This document shows, piece by piece, positions 32,472-44,000 of a stretch of 64,000 nt of DNA. Position numbers and translations under genes: made by a program. This DNA comes from Chitinophaga qingshengii. GTDB taxonomy: Bacteria; Bacteroidota; Bacteroidia; Chitinophagales; Chitinophagaceae. Location of the stretch: assembly GCF_014529935.1 (NCBI RefSeq), contig NZ_JACVFC010000002.1, positions 930,001 through 994,000 of the forward strand, given 5' to 3'. The notes beneath the pieces are model-generated. The model had not been told where the DNA came from. It did no database searches and saw only the letters and a program-made list of their open reading frames with translations. Every line of letters begins with the position of its first letter. Positions within the stretch are counted from its first letter, which is position 1.

Positions 32472-35081
32472 ATGGCAAAAAGTAAATCAGAAGAAACGCC
32501 ACTGATGCTACAGCATAAGGCTATCAAGGATAAATACCCGGATGCAGTACTATTATTCCGTGTAGGCGACTTTTATGAGACCTTCAACGAAGACGCCGTG
32601 ATCGCCTCCAGGGTACTGGGCATTGTGTTAACCAAAAGGGCCAATGGATCTGCTTCTTATGTGGACCTCGCAGGATTTCCCCATCACTCGCTGGACACCT
32701 ATCTTCACAAACTGGTGAAGGCAGGCCATCGTGTAGCCGTTTGTGATCAGCTGGAAGACCCTAAAACAGTAAAAGGTATTGTCAAACGCGGTGTTACCGA
32801 AATGGTTACGCCCGGTGTAGCGGTCAACGATAAATTACTGGAGAACGCCAGCAACAACTTCCTGGCAGCCGTTCATTTCGGCGCCGATATTACCGGGGTC
32901 TCTTTCCTGGATATATCTACCGGCGAGTTTATCATTGCCGAAGGCAGTACAGAATATGTGGATAAACTGTTGCAGAGCTTTCGCCCTGCAGAAGTAGTAT
33001 TTGCCCGTCAGCAACAGAAACACTTCAAAGCTACTTTCGGCAGCCGCTTCTACACCTACAACCTCGACGAGTGGATTTTTACCACCCAGTATGCACAGGA
33101 TATCCTGCTGAAACACTTTGAAACACAATCCCTCAAAGGCTTTGGCGTGGAAGGCATGAATGCCGCCATCATTGCGGCCGGCGCCACCATGCATTACCTG
33201 AAAGATACCGAACACCCGCATCTGCAACATATCACCCGTTTACAACGTATCAGCCAGGAAGATTTTCTGTGGATGGACCGCTTTACCGTGCGTAACCTGG
33301 AATTGTTGCAGAGCAGCGTGGAGAACGGGCATACCCTGCTGAAAGTGCTGGACAACACCGTCACCCCCATGGGCGCCCGCCTGCTGAAACGCTGGCTGGT
33401 ATTCCCGCTGCGCGACAAAGAGCAAATCAATCAAAGACTGGATACACTGACCTATTTCATCAAGGAAACGGAGCTGTCACAGAAACTGGTGCATCATCTT
33501 AAACTTACCGGTGACCTGGAAAGGCTGGTATCCAAAATCCCGCTGCGTAAAATCAATCCGCGGGAAGTGATGCAGCTGGCCCGTTCCCTGGAACAGGTGC
33601 AAGCTGTGCAGGAGCTGTTATCCAAAAGCGGCAACGACTACCTGCTACGCCTCAACGAAAAACTGGATATCTGTGAGCCGATTCTGCATAAGATACTGAA
33701 CGAGGTGATGGAGAACCCATCGGTACAGGTGAGTAAGGGCGGCGTTATCCGCGATGGTGTGAACGCAGAGCTGGACCAGCTGCGTGGCATCGCCACCAAA
33801 GGCAAGGACTACCTGTTGCAGATACAACAGAAAGAATCCGAAGCCACCGGTATCCCTTCCCTGAAAATAGCCTTCAACAACGTGTTTGGCTATTACCTGG
33901 AAGTCACCAATACCCATAAGAACAAAGTGCCCGAAACCTGGATCCGTAAACAAACGCTGGCCAATGCCGAACGTTATATTACGCCGGAGCTGAAAGAATA
34001 TGAAGAAAAAATAGTGGGCGCCGAAGATAAAATACTCAGCCTGGAAACGCGCCTGTTCGACGAACTGCTGGCAGCGCTTCAGCCCTTCATTGAGCCGGTG
34101 CAGCGCAATGCACAGGTATTTGCGCAGCTGGACTGCCTGCTTTGTTTTGCCCACAACGCACTGCAATACAAATACCGCCGGCCGGTGATCACCGACGACT
34201 ACCAGCTAGATATCCGGGAAGGGCGCCATCCGGTGATAGAAAGAGGTCTGCCTGCCGGAGAAGCATACGTAGCCAACGATATACAGCTCAATAAAGACAA
34301 TCAGCAGATTATCATTCTCACCGGTCCCAACATGAGCGGTAAATCGGCCTTATTGCGGCAAACCGCCCTGATCACGCTGATGGCGCATATGGGCAGCTTT
34401 GTACCCGCTACCAGCGCCGATATAGGACTGACCGACAAAATATTCACCAGGGTAGGCGCTTCCGATAACCTGAGTGGCGGCGAATCTACCTTCATGGTGG
34501 AGATGAACGAAACTGCCAGTATTATCAACTCCATTACCCCCCGCAGCCTGGTGATACTGGATGAAATTGGCCGTGGTACCAGTACCTACGATGGTATTTC
34601 CATTGCCTGGAGCATCGTGGAGTATTTGCATGATATGACCCCGCATCGTCCGAAAACGCTGTTTGCCACGCACTATCATGAACTGAATGAGCTGGAAAAC
34701 AAACACGAACGCGTGAAGAACTTTCATATCACCAATATGGAGTCGGGCAACAAAATCATTTTCCTGCGTAAGCTGGCGCCGGGCGGCAGCCGTCACAGCT
34801 TTGGTATACATGTGGCCCGTATGGCCGGTATGCCTCCGGAACTGATCAACCGTGCCAACGAAGTGCTGGCTAACCTGGAAGAAAAACATATCGATACCTC
34901 TTTACAGAAGAATATCAAAAATATTGCAACGCCCACACAGAAGCTGCAACTCAATATTTTTGATGCACATAGCGATACGTTTCAACAGATACGGGAGAAA
35001 CTGGGCACAGTGGACATCAACCGGCTTACCCCGGTAGAGGCTTTGCTGAAACTCAGTGAGATCAAATCAATGATTAATTAA
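32472..35081 (+). CDS. mutS: DNA mismatch repair protein MutS
   Basis: Binds mispaired DNA and recruits MutL. 869 residues, the usual size. The mismatch-reading FxE motif is in FRVGDFYETFNEDA (about 28-41). The C-terminal ATPase has Walker A LTGPNMSGKSALLRQ (about 616-630), the signature NLSGGESTFMVEMNE, and Walker B LVILDEIGRGTSTYDG, followed by ATHYHEL. It is the full MutS1 type. Divergent from the RNA methyltransferase gene. Confidence 0.97.
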   Translation: MAKSKSEETPLMLQHKAIKDKYPDAVLLFRVGDFYETFNEDAVIASRVLGIVLTKRANGSASYVDLAGFPHHSLDTYLHKLVKAGHRVAVCDQLEDPKTVKGIVKRGVTEMVTPGVAVNDKLLENASNNFLAAVHFGADITGVSFLDISTGEFIIAEGSTEYVDKLLQSFRPAEVVFARQQQKHFKATFGSRFYTYNLDEWIFTTQYAQDILLKHFETQSLKGFGVEGMNAAIIAAGATMHYLKDTEHPHLQHITRLQRISQEDFLWMDRFTVRNLELLQSSVENGHTLLKVLDNTVTPMGARLLKRWLVFPLRDKEQINQRLDTLTYFIKETELSQKLVHHLKLTGDLERLVSKIPLRKINPREVMQLARSLEQVQAVQELLSKSGNDYLLRLNEKLDICEPILHKILNEVMENPSVQVSKGGVIRDGVNAELDQLRGIATKGKDYLLQIQQKESEATGIPSLKIAFNNVFGYYLEVTNTHKNKVPETWIRKQTLANAERYITPELKEYEEKIVGAEDKILSLETRLFDELLAALQPFIEPVQRNAQVFAQLDCLLCFAHNALQYKYRRPVITDDYQLDIREGRHPVIERGLPAGEAYVANDIQLNKDNQQIIILTGPNMSGKSALLRQTALITLMAHMGSFVPATSADIGLTDKIFTRVGASDNLSGGESTFMVEMNETASIINSITPRSLVILDEIGRGTSTYDGISIAWSIVEYLHDMTPHRPKTLFATHYHELNELENKHERVKNFHITNMESGNKIIFLRKLAPGGSRHSFGIHVARMAGMPPELINRANEVLANLEEKHIDTSLQKNIKNIATPTQKLQLNIFDAHSDTFQQIREKLGTVDINRLTPVEALLKLSEIKSMIN

Positions 35082-35462
35082 TCGTCTGTAATATTATAGC
35101 CCCGGGGTCTTCAAACCGGGGCTATAATATTGTAGAGAATGCCGGAACTGTGGATACAGCCAGCCGCTTTTATCTGATAAGAAAACAGCCACAGTGCCGG
35201 CTACCACCCCGGTACTGGACCATGGTCCTATGCTTGCCAATTGGGGTTACTACACCCTGGAATCACCCCGGTGTATCATTATTTAGATTTCCTATGCTAA
35301 ATCCTTGAAAATAATTGCGTTAGCAAACTTACTCCACTATTCTCCGCCGTTTTGTAGCAATTGATTGAAGTTGAAATAGAATTAATACTATATTTTGTAG
35401 AAATATTACTACAACGCCTATCGGAAAAGAATGAGAGTTTTGTACCGACCATACCTATTACT
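35082..35462. other. mutS downstream region and upstream region of the response regulator
   Basis: 381 bp. It opens with the mutS terminator, then about 330 bp in which I see no credible frame. The stretch just before 35463 is AT-rich (ACTATATTTTG at about 35390) and may hold the promoter, one base off the TAnnTTTG consensus. Confidence 0.5.
35090..35131. terminator. terminator of mutS
   Basis: Perfect 16-bp stem AATATTATAGCCCCGG / CCGGGGCTATAATATT with a 10-nt loop, directly after the mutS stop. Confidence 0.75.
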
Positions 35463-36158
35463 ATGCCATCGTTCCTGATTGCCGACGACCACAGTGTGGT
35501 ACGAATGGGCGCTATCCTGATGATCCGTGAAGTATTCCCGCATGCTGATATTGCAGAAGCAGAAACTTTCGATGAAGCCATTAAAAAGCTGGAAAAGCAG
35601 TCTTTCGACATGTTGTTACTGGATATCCATATTCCCGGAGGAGATACCATTCATATGATACCCGCCGTGAGACTCAGGCAGCAACAGACAGCCATCCTTA
35701 TTTTTTCCAGCTACAGTGAATCGTTGTATGCGCCCGAGTACCTGAAAGCAGGAGCAGACGGTTATCTCGCTAAAAATGCGCCACCAGAGGAGTTTAAGGG
35801 CGCCATCCAGAAAATATTCCGGGGCAAAAAATACATCAGTGACGTATTACAGGACAGGTTAGTCAACGAGTTACTGAAACCCAAAAATGCGCCTGTCGGG
35901 GAAACCGTGCCATTGTCCCAGCGGGAAACCGAGGTGATGCACCTGCTCATCAAGGGCGCCAGCGCCAAGGAAATTAAACAGGCACTGAGTATCCATGATT
36001 CTACCATCAGTACCTACAAAACCCGGATTTTCGAGAAACTGCAGGTAACGAATGTAATTGAGCTGGCAGAAAAAATCAGGATGTCCGGGCCTGTATACAA
36101 AAACAGCAGCCTTCACCAGGGAGAGAAGACACATACAGCTCCAGTTCCAGAAGGCTGA
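35463..36158 (+). CDS. LuxR-type (NarL family) response regulator
   Basis: 231 residues. I use MPSFLIADDHSVVRMG at 35463; the upstream frame is non-conserved. Receiver: acidic pocket IADDHS (about 4-9), phospho-acceptor Asp in MLLLDIHIPGG (about 54), conserved Lys in YLAKNA (about 105). C-terminal HTH: SQRETEVMHLLIKGASAKEI with the recognition helix HDSTISTYKTRIFEKL. Its last 83 bp overlap the 3' end of the convergent sensor-kinase gene (36076-36158). The sensor is the probable partner. Confidence 0.9.
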   Translation: MPSFLIADDHSVVRMGAILMIREVFPHADIAEAETFDEAIKKLEKQSFDMLLLDIHIPGGDTIHMIPAVRLRQQQTAILIFSSYSESLYAPEYLKAGADGYLAKNAPPEEFKGAIQKIFRGKKYISDVLQDRLVNELLKPKNAPVGETVPLSQRETEVMHLLIKGASAKEIKQALSIHDSTISTYKTRIFEKLQVTNVIELAEKIRMSGPVYKNSSLHQGEKTHTAPVPEG

Positions 36159-39098
36159 TCAGTTCCTTAACAATCATGAGTCCCATGCCACTTTGCGATG
36201 GCACAGGGAGGTCTTTTTCGTTTAGCCATTGCAGTAATCCGGCCGGCATACCCGGGCCGGTATCTTTTACCAGGATAACCGTTTGGTTATGCCGTACTTC
36301 GGTACCAATGGAGATAGTGCCGTTGCGGGTAACCTTCACCGCATTGTCTACCAGGTTATGCAGGACAACCGATAATAATTGCATGTTGCCTTCCCATTCC
36401 AGCTGTGCAGGCACATCGTTATGTGTTTCCGTTCCTTTTTCCAGGGCGATACCCTGGAAGATCATCAATACATCGCGGACTAAATTTGCCAGGAGGAAAG
36501 TTTCTTTTTGGAGCGGACCGGAGGCCACCTGTACTTTCAGGTATTTGAGCAGGTTATCTGTCATAAAGGAAAGCCTGTGGGTATGGTCATGCACCAGTTT
36601 AGCCAGTTCCGTGAGGGCGGGTAACCTTTCCTGGAAAAGACTTTCATACAGCTTGCGGGACAACAGTTGCTGGTATTTCAACGGTGTTTGAATATCATGG
36701 CTCACGGAGCGGATGATACGTTCCTGGATATCGGTACGTTGTTGCAGTTCTTTTGTTTTCAGGGTTACTGCCGCTTCCAGCTGGGTATTGCGCCGCTGGA
36801 TATAACGGATACGCAGGTGTATAAACATAAAACTGCCGGCAAGGATGCCCATCATAAACAGTATCCTGGCCCAGGTGGTCTGGTACCAGGCTACTGCAAT
36901 ACTGAATGTGATGATTTTCTCCTCATAGTTATTTTTACCGAAACCATTCAATTTCCTGATCACCAGGGTATAATCCCCACTGGAAAGCATAGACAGGGAA
37001 ATTGTACCATCTTCCGGTACGGGCAACCATAATACGGGTTGATTGTCTTCCTGCAGGGAGTAAGCAATCTGTAAATTCTTACGGTTACCCATATACGGAG
37101 AGCTTACCTTAAAGCTTAGCTGGTTGAGTTTACGAGGCAGATTGAGATGTCCCGCAACAGGCATTTCCCGTTTATCCGCAATAATCTTATCCACAAACAG
37201 GTGGTTTTCCGGTAAAGATCCCCGGATGCTGTCCGGATTAAAAAACACCAGACCCCGCAGCGAGGGCAGTGACAGTATACCATTGTCCAGCTTCACTGCA
37301 CAGGGTACACAATCGCCGTTAAACTCATTGGTCAGGAAGCCATCATTTTTATCATAATAATGATAATACAAAGTGGTAGTGGTGTCTTTTGTATAATTTC
37401 TGAGGTCATCCTGACTAATCTGGAATAGGCCGTTGTTAGTCGTAATCCAGAAGTATCCCTGTTTATCCGGTACGATACAATGGGCGGTGGATAAATAGTT
37501 GTTGGCATCGGGCGGCAAGGCCGTCAGTTTGTTTTTATAATACCGGAAAAAGCCATCGCCGTAGGTGGTGATCCACATTTCTTCCGGACCCGAAATATAG
37601 AGGCTGCGGATCTGCTTATGTTCCAATTCCGGTATGGAGGTTATGTTGCCCGATCGCAGGTTTATGCGGTAACATCCCCGTTTCGTTGCCACATACACCG
37701 TTTTTTCCCAACGGGCGAAGAAAGTGATTTCATCCTCAACGGTCAATAGTTTCCGAGGGACAGCATTTGGCTGGTACATGGGTAAGGCCACCAGGCCAGC
37801 CCCACGCATACCCGCCCATATTTCCCCATTGCCGGCATCATAGAGCTAGGCTATTTCACCCGGCAGACTCCATTTCCGGAGAACAGCAAACGTAGTTCCA
37901 TCCAACTGATAGAGCTGAGACCCCCACCTTACCCAGATGCGATGCAGACTATCCGTAAGGATACTGAGATAATCACTGGGTACCAGCTTCTGTACAGCGT
38001 TTATTCTTTTCGTATATCCATTGGTTCCCAGAATATCTCCTTTTGCAGTAAGTATGGTGTTATGGGTATAAGCTGTCTGACCATAGTACACATCCCCTGC
38101 TCCAATATGCCCGGTATAAAATTTCGGCGTTGACAGCATAAACAAACCATTTGTGAAACTACCGAGGTATAATTTCTGATCTGTTTCATCATAAAACACA
38201 TTCTTTATTTCATCGTTTTCCGGCATGCTGAATCCCGATATGATTTTCCGGCTTGCCGGGAGCCCGTTAGCGCCAACTGTGATTAAATAAAAATTGTTGT
38301 TAATATATATAAGCCCCTGGGTGGGCATATAAACATTCCAGAATAAGGTTACCTTTTTTTATTATTACCCGGCCTGGGTTCTTTCATAATTTCGCCACCC
38401 AGTTCCAATGTTTGCGGGGTTGATGAGAACAGCGTTACCGTAAGGTTTTTGTGAAGATAATATAGCCTTTTGCCCAGCAGGAAAAACTCCCAGCGGTTTT
38501 GGGAGGAAAAGGGAACCGTATAACGCAGCGTTCCTTTTTCATAAAAAGCGACGTTATATTGCGTACACTCGTAGTAGCTGTCTTTATCCAGGTAATATAT
38601 CAATTTGCGGATGCAGGCCCGTTCAGACAGCATTACTTCCGGCCGGTAGGCCAGGTAAAAACGCCCTGTATCCTGGTAGTTATCCTTTGCATACCATTGA
38701 TAGAAGCTCCTGGGATATTTATGGGGTAGAGTATCGCGAACAGCCTTACCATCCAGCAGTTTCAGCCTTTCCTCATTTGAATTATAGGCCCATAGTTCGC
38801 CCGAAGGGCTTGTCAGAAAAGTGATAAAACGATTGGAGGTGATGCCTGTATTACTTCTTTCATAGTTGGTGAAATGCGCACCATCAAAGCGGGTAAGGCC
38901 ATTTTCCGTGGCAAGCCAGATAAATCCGGATGCATCTTTTACGATGGATTTGACACTGTTTTGGGGCAGCCCATTCGTATTATCAAAATGTTGCACATAA
39001 CAGGAATCAGGCAGGGAAGCGTTTTCAGCGGCACACACCCGTGTGACGAACAACAAGACAATCAGTATAGCGGACAAGGGTTTCCGGCAAGCGCACAT
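36076..39098 (-). pseudogene. two-component sensor kinase with beta-propeller, interrupted
   Basis: One gene split into three pieces: 39098-38349 (signal peptide and propeller start, GLPQNSVKSIVKDASGFIWLAT), 38328-37846, and 37809-36076 (last propeller blades, Y_Y_Y-like domain, transmembrane segment ARILFMMGILAGSFMFIHL, HisKA with SVSHDIQTPLKY, ATPase with LVDNAVK, VKDTGPGMP and SGMGLMIVKELI). The first break is a frame change at a run of seven A (about 38354-38360): with eight A the frame continues into the second part. The second break is an in-frame TAG at 37848-37846, after which the frame continues LYDAGNGEIWAGMRGAG, a normal propeller blade. About 1000 residues if repaired. A decayed, phase-variable or mis-sequenced gene are all possible. 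Confidence 0.85.
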
Positions 39099-39186
39099 AG
39101 GTATAAAAGATTCAACTCCAACGTATATACGAAGTTTATGCCAATTTTAGAACTTAGTACCATATTTGTTTCGGACACGATAAATT

Positions 39187-39223
39187 AAGAAGCGGCTTCC
39201 CGGTACCGGGAGAGCCGCTTCTT
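39187..39223. terminator. terminator between the first SusCD locus and the sensor gene
   Basis: Stem AAGAAGCGGCT / AGCCGCTTCTT with a nested CCCGGTACCGGG palindrome, T-rich tails on both sides. Confidence 0.85.
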
Positions 39224-39268
39224 TTCTCGTATAGCGAAGATTGCTATGTATGCATACTTGCTATCAAC

Positions 39269-40987
39269 CTATTTTTTATCCCACCATACACGGCCGGTGA
39301 AATCGTTGTCACCATTACCATATTCGCCGGTTTTCTGCATTTCGGTGATGGCATTTCTCCAGTTGGTCTGGTTGGCGATGGTTGGCTGAGGCAGCGCCCA
39401 GCGACGTGGAATGGCTACCGGCTGGCCGGAAACAGTCATACGTTCCAGTGGCAGCAGCTTACTGTCTTCTTTAGGAATACCTGTTCTTTTCCAGGCGCCC
39501 CAGGCTTCCCAGGGAGATTTGAACAGGTTCAGGAAGTTCTGGATATTAATTTTTTCCAGTTGTTCGTCAGCACTACCGGTAAAGGCTATACCTGGTTTAG
39601 CCAGGTAATCGGTGATCGCGGTAGCTGCCAGCGGCGCATAGTCGCGGATTTTTGCTTCACGGGCCATATCATCGTATGCTTTGATAGAGGCTTCCACACC
39701 ATTGTTATAATAGGTAGCCGGATCTCCGCTGATAATACCCCGTACACTCAGTTCCGCGAGCATGAAACACTGTTCGGCATAGCTCAGGATCGGCTGCGTA
39801 TAGCGGGCGCCGTTATTAGTGCCGTTTTCAGCATCCAGGTTAAACAGGCGGCGTTGTACGGCGGATACGGTATCCAGGGTACGGGTGATTTCCTGCACTT
39901 TACCATTTACCGTGAATTTCATCGTATAACGTTTCACCTTAAAGACGGCGGCATCCGCTGCCTGGTCTCTTCTGTCGGGGTTGGCAGGCAGACCGATATA
40001 ACGTTGATCATTATATTGAGCAGTCGCCGGGAAAGCGCCACCTTTAATGAGACTGTCGATCAGTTCTTTGGTATAGCTGTTTTTCTCATAGAAGATATTC
40101 AGGCGTGGATCGCTGTTGTTCTGCATGTAGTCCAGCATGTTTTTGCCGGCAGAGAGCGGGCTGTTGTCCATCGCCCAGTTACCGCTACGGCCGAAGCTTT
40201 GGTCAGCGGAGAGAAATTTCCAGTCATCCGCATTGCTTACGAACAGGCCGTTCTTAACGCTCATCGCATCTGCGATGATAGCTTTAGCTTCATCCGGTGT
40301 TCTTTTCAGCACACGCATAGCCAGCTTAATACGCAGTACGTTACCCGCTTTCGCCCATTTGGCAATATCGCCGGAGTAGAAAATTTCCGCGTTACCGGGA
40401 GAAGCCTGCGTAGGGAGTGTGCTTTGCAGTGTGGCCACCGCCGCTTTCAGCTCGGCATCCCACAGCGGGAACAGTTTTTCCTGTGTATCGTAAGTGGGTG
40501 TGTAGTTAGCGTCAGAGCGAGCCTGGAAGGCGTTGGTGTAAGGCATGCTGCCATTGGCGTCGGAAGCTCTCCAGGCGCTGTACACCTTCAGGATCTTCGC
40601 AATGGCTATCAGAGAGCTATACTGTGCACGCTCGCCTTCAGGTCTTTTAGCTACTACTGATTCAATTTCTACCAGGTTACGACCAATACCTTTATAAAAG
40701 GCATTGTAAAAATCGTTGGTATTGGTAGGGCTGAAAAGGCCGGTGGAAGAAGATCCCGGAGCGGCCACACCAAACTGCAGCCATTGCAGCTGGTAGCTGT
40801 AAGCATCGTAGAACCAGTCGAAATCGCGGTCTACAATACCTTTTTCTGACTGTGTGATCAGCATTTCCGGTGGCACGTTCTCGCTCACCTGTGGATTTTT
40901 ATTGAGATCTTCAAAGTTTTTGGTACAGGCGCTCAGCATCATACCTGCTACTGCTACACCTAATCCCCATTTATTGATATTTTTCAT
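39269..40987 (-). CDS. SusD/RagB-family outer-membrane lipoprotein (locus 1)
   Basis: 572 residues. Signal peptide with lipobox LSAC (Cys 21), followed by TKNFEDLNKNPQ, typical of the SusD-like_2 family. It captures ligand on the cell surface and closes over the SusC barrel. It lies 23 bp after its SusC gene and before the 39187 terminator, so the two form an operon. The substrate is unknown; no hydrolase gene accompanies it. Confidence 0.92.
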   Translation of the reverse strand: MKNINKWGLGVAVAGMMLSACTKNFEDLNKNPQVSENVPPEMLITQSEKGIVDRDFDWFYDAYSYQLQWLQFGVAAPGSSSTGLFSPTNTNDFYNAFYKGIGRNLVEIESVVAKRPEGERAQYSSLIAIAKILKVYSAWRASDANGSMPYTNAFQARSDANYTPTYDTQEKLFPLWDAELKAAVATLQSTLPTQASPGNAEIFYSGDIAKWAKAGNVLRIKLAMRVLKRTPDEAKAIIADAMSVKNGLFVSNADDWKFLSADQSFGRSGNWAMDNSPLSAGKNMLDYMQNNSDPRLNIFYEKNSYTKELIDSLIKGGAFPATAQYNDQRYIGLPANPDRRDQAADAAVFKVKRYTMKFTVNGKVQEITRTLDTVSAVQRRLFNLDAENGTNNGARYTQPILSYAEQCFMLAELSVRGIISGDPATYYNNGVEASIKAYDDMAREAKIRDYAPLAATAITDYLAKPGIAFTGSADEQLEKINIQNFLNLFKSPWEAWGAWKRTGIPKEDSKLLPLERMTVSGQPVAIPRRWALPQPTIANQTNWRNAITEMQKTGEYGNGDNDFTGRVWWDKK

Positions 40988-41010
40988 GTTTATCAGTTGT
41001 TACACGGTTA

Positions 41011-44000
41011 TTAGAATCCTACCTGTACGGTTACGCCCATGTTGCGCACAAATGGTACAGCGCCATACTCGGAGAAGGCAGATGTTTTATTGTTACGCAC
41101 CGCTTCCGGGTTGATATGATCCGGCAGGTTGTTGAACAGGTAACCCAGGTTACGGCCTACGAGGGATACACGCAGGCTGTTCAGTCTCCAGCGTTGAACC
41201 ATTTCAGTTGGCAGTGAGTAGCCGAGGGATACTTCACGCAGCGCTACATAAGAAGCGTCGAATACAGAAGCTTCGCGGATACCGATACCCCAGTCGCCTA
41301 CCATGCCATAGTACTGGTATGGTGTGAGCGGCGTTACATACCCTTTTTCATAAGCCTGTTGGTAGGTCATACCGTCGAGTACTACGTCCTGACCGTCTTT
41401 ACCTTTGATTTTAGTACCCTGCTGGAACACCGCGTCCGGAATCATACCATCGTTGCGGGTTACACCGGCAGCGTTGGTCCAGGTGATACCACCGTGTTCA
41501 GTATCGCGGCCGTACATGGTGTTGGCAGTGGTACCACGACCGGTACCATATTGGTGGGAAGCAGAGAAGAAGTCACCGCCGATACGGGCCTGGATCAGGA
41601 CACCCAGGCTCCAGTTTTTGTAGGTGAAGTTGTTCTGCAGACCCAGGTTGAAGTCGGGCATGATGTTACCTACAACCGCTCTTCCGCGTACGAATTTGTA
41701 AGGAAAATCGCTGCCACCCAGGGTGATCAGGGGTTTACCGTTGGCGTCGCGGGTATAACCGTAGTCAGTGATCAGGTTACCGTAGCTACCGCCTACAGAA
41801 GCGATGGCTTTCACGCCCTGGTCTTCGTTCAGCTCCAGCTGGTCAACACCAGGTGTGAGGCTAACGATTTTGTTTTTATTGCGGCTACCGTTGAGGGTTA
41901 CGTCCCAGGTAAAGTTTTTGTTCTGGATAGGCGTACCGTTGATGGACAGCTCAATACCCCTGTTGATCATGCTGCCGGCATTGATATAACGGGAAGTAAC
42001 ACCGGATTCAATGGGCGTCGGCAGGTTAATGATCTGGTTGGTGATATTGGTGCGGTACCAGGCAAAGTCAAAGCCCAGACGGTTGTTGAAGAAACGAACA
42101 TTGGCACCCAGCTCCCAGCTTTTAGAGATAGAAGGTTTCAGGTTCATGTTCGGCAGGATGTCTGAGTTGTAGATGTTTACCAGCGGCAGGCTTTTACCCG
42201 TAGAAGCACCCTGGAACAGGCCGGTAGTGTAGTAGCCGGTATTGATCTGATAAGGATCGAGGTCACCGCCCACCATCGCATAAGAAGCGCGCAGTTTACC
42301 ATAGCTGATCCAGGAAGGCATTTCCTCTTTCAGTGTTTGGGTGAATTCCCACGCAGCACTTACAGACGGATAGAAGTAAGAGTTGGTGGTATTTCCTTTG
42401 CTGCCTGCAGGGTAGGTCAGCGCGGAAGACCAGTCGTTACGGCCGGTTACATCCAGGAACAGTTCATTATTATAAGCCAGGCTGGCTGCGAAGAATACGG
42501 AGTTGATACGTTTGCGGAGCAGCGGATCATTTTTTACGACAGGCGCATTGACACTGTTGGTGATATCATACAGGAACGGAATACGCAGACCACCATCGGA
42601 GTAGTTATTGTATTGTTTACCGATACCGCTGTTCCATGTTTCACCACCCAGGTTCAGGCTACCGTCGAATTTTTTACCCAGTTTCGGTGTGATGATCGCC
42701 ATACCGGTGAAGGTGTACTGGGATTTATTAACGCCCGCGATAGAGTAGAACCCATCAGATCCTTTGAAGAAATCGCCGGTACCCACTTCTTTGCGTTCAT
42801 CAGTAGATTGTTCAGAGCTGAAGTTGGCTTTACCAACGAATTTCAGCCAGTCGTTAGCTACTGCGGTGAGGGAGAAGTTACCGGTGATGAGGGATTCCTT
42901 GCGGGTCCAGCTGTTGTATGCCTGCTGGTAGAAGAAATCCGCGCCGGGATTGGTATTCAGGTTAGCACGGCCACCATTGGGTCCGAGATAGTTTTCCGGT
43001 TTGCTCCAGATAGAAGGATCGTAGTTACGCGGGAACACATATACCCATTTACGGCCGATGTTATAGTTGGTGTAGTCGCCACCCTGGCGGTCGGGGTTCA
43101 GTGTTTTGGAAGTAGCGTAGGTAACACCCGCATCGGCGCTCAGTACTTTAGATATCTGGGAAGAGCCACGGAACGCGAAAGTGTTTCTGCCAAAGCTGTT
43201 GTTGGGAGAAACGCTGTTATTGTCCAGGTGGGAGTAAGACAGGCGGAAAGTTCCTTTGTCGTTACCACCTTCCATGGCTACGTTAGTATTGAAGTATTTG
43301 CCGGTCTGGTAAAGATCTTTAGCATTGTTGGGTTTGGGAGTATACGGTACCATCATGCCGTTGGCCAGTTGTACCATTCTACCATCCATTGGGGCGCCGA
43401 AGCTGTTACCGCCTTTGGTGTTGTCGTAAGTACCGTTGGTACCCTGGCCGTAGCTGTTTTGCAGGTCGATAGCGCCGCGGTATACTTTTTCCATTTGTGC
43501 AGTCTGGCTAACGGTAACGCCTATTCCTTTTCTTGCATTACCCTTTTTGGTGGTAATGAGGATAGCACCGTTGATCGCGCGGGAGCCATAGAGTGCGGTA
43601 GCAGCAGCACCTTTCAGCACGGTTACAGACTCATAGTCGTCCGGGTTGAGGTTTTTCAGTACGTTACCGAAGTTAACGTCAGCAGCACTTTCATCGTTTT
43701 CAAAGATAACACCGTCCACAATGAAGATAGGCTGGTCTTTACCGTTCAGTGATTTAGCGCCACGCAGCACGATACGGGGAGCAGCGGCAGGACCACCGGC
43801 AGCGGCGGAGATATCGAGGCCGGCTACTTTACCCTGCAGGGCAGATACCGGGTTGATGGAATTGGTTTTAGCCACATCCGCACCTTTCAATTCTGTAACC
43901 GCATAGCCGAGTTTACGTTGTTCACGTTTCATACCCATAGCGGTCACCACTACTTCATTCAGGTTTTTATTGTCTTCTTTCAGTACGATCGTCAGGGAGG

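Noticed and set aside
38354..38360. Programmed -1 frameshift as a certain explanation
   Set aside because: The A run is compatible with slippage, but the later in-frame TAG makes decay or error at least as likely; no downstream stimulatory structure was verified.
39560..40660. 366-residue plus-strand frame
   Set aside because: Antisense to SusD locus 1, whose lipobox and family sequence make the minus-strand call certain.
42337..43752. 471-residue plus-strand frame
   Set aside because: Antisense to SusC locus 1; composition mirrors the complement of coding sequence and no domain is recognisable.
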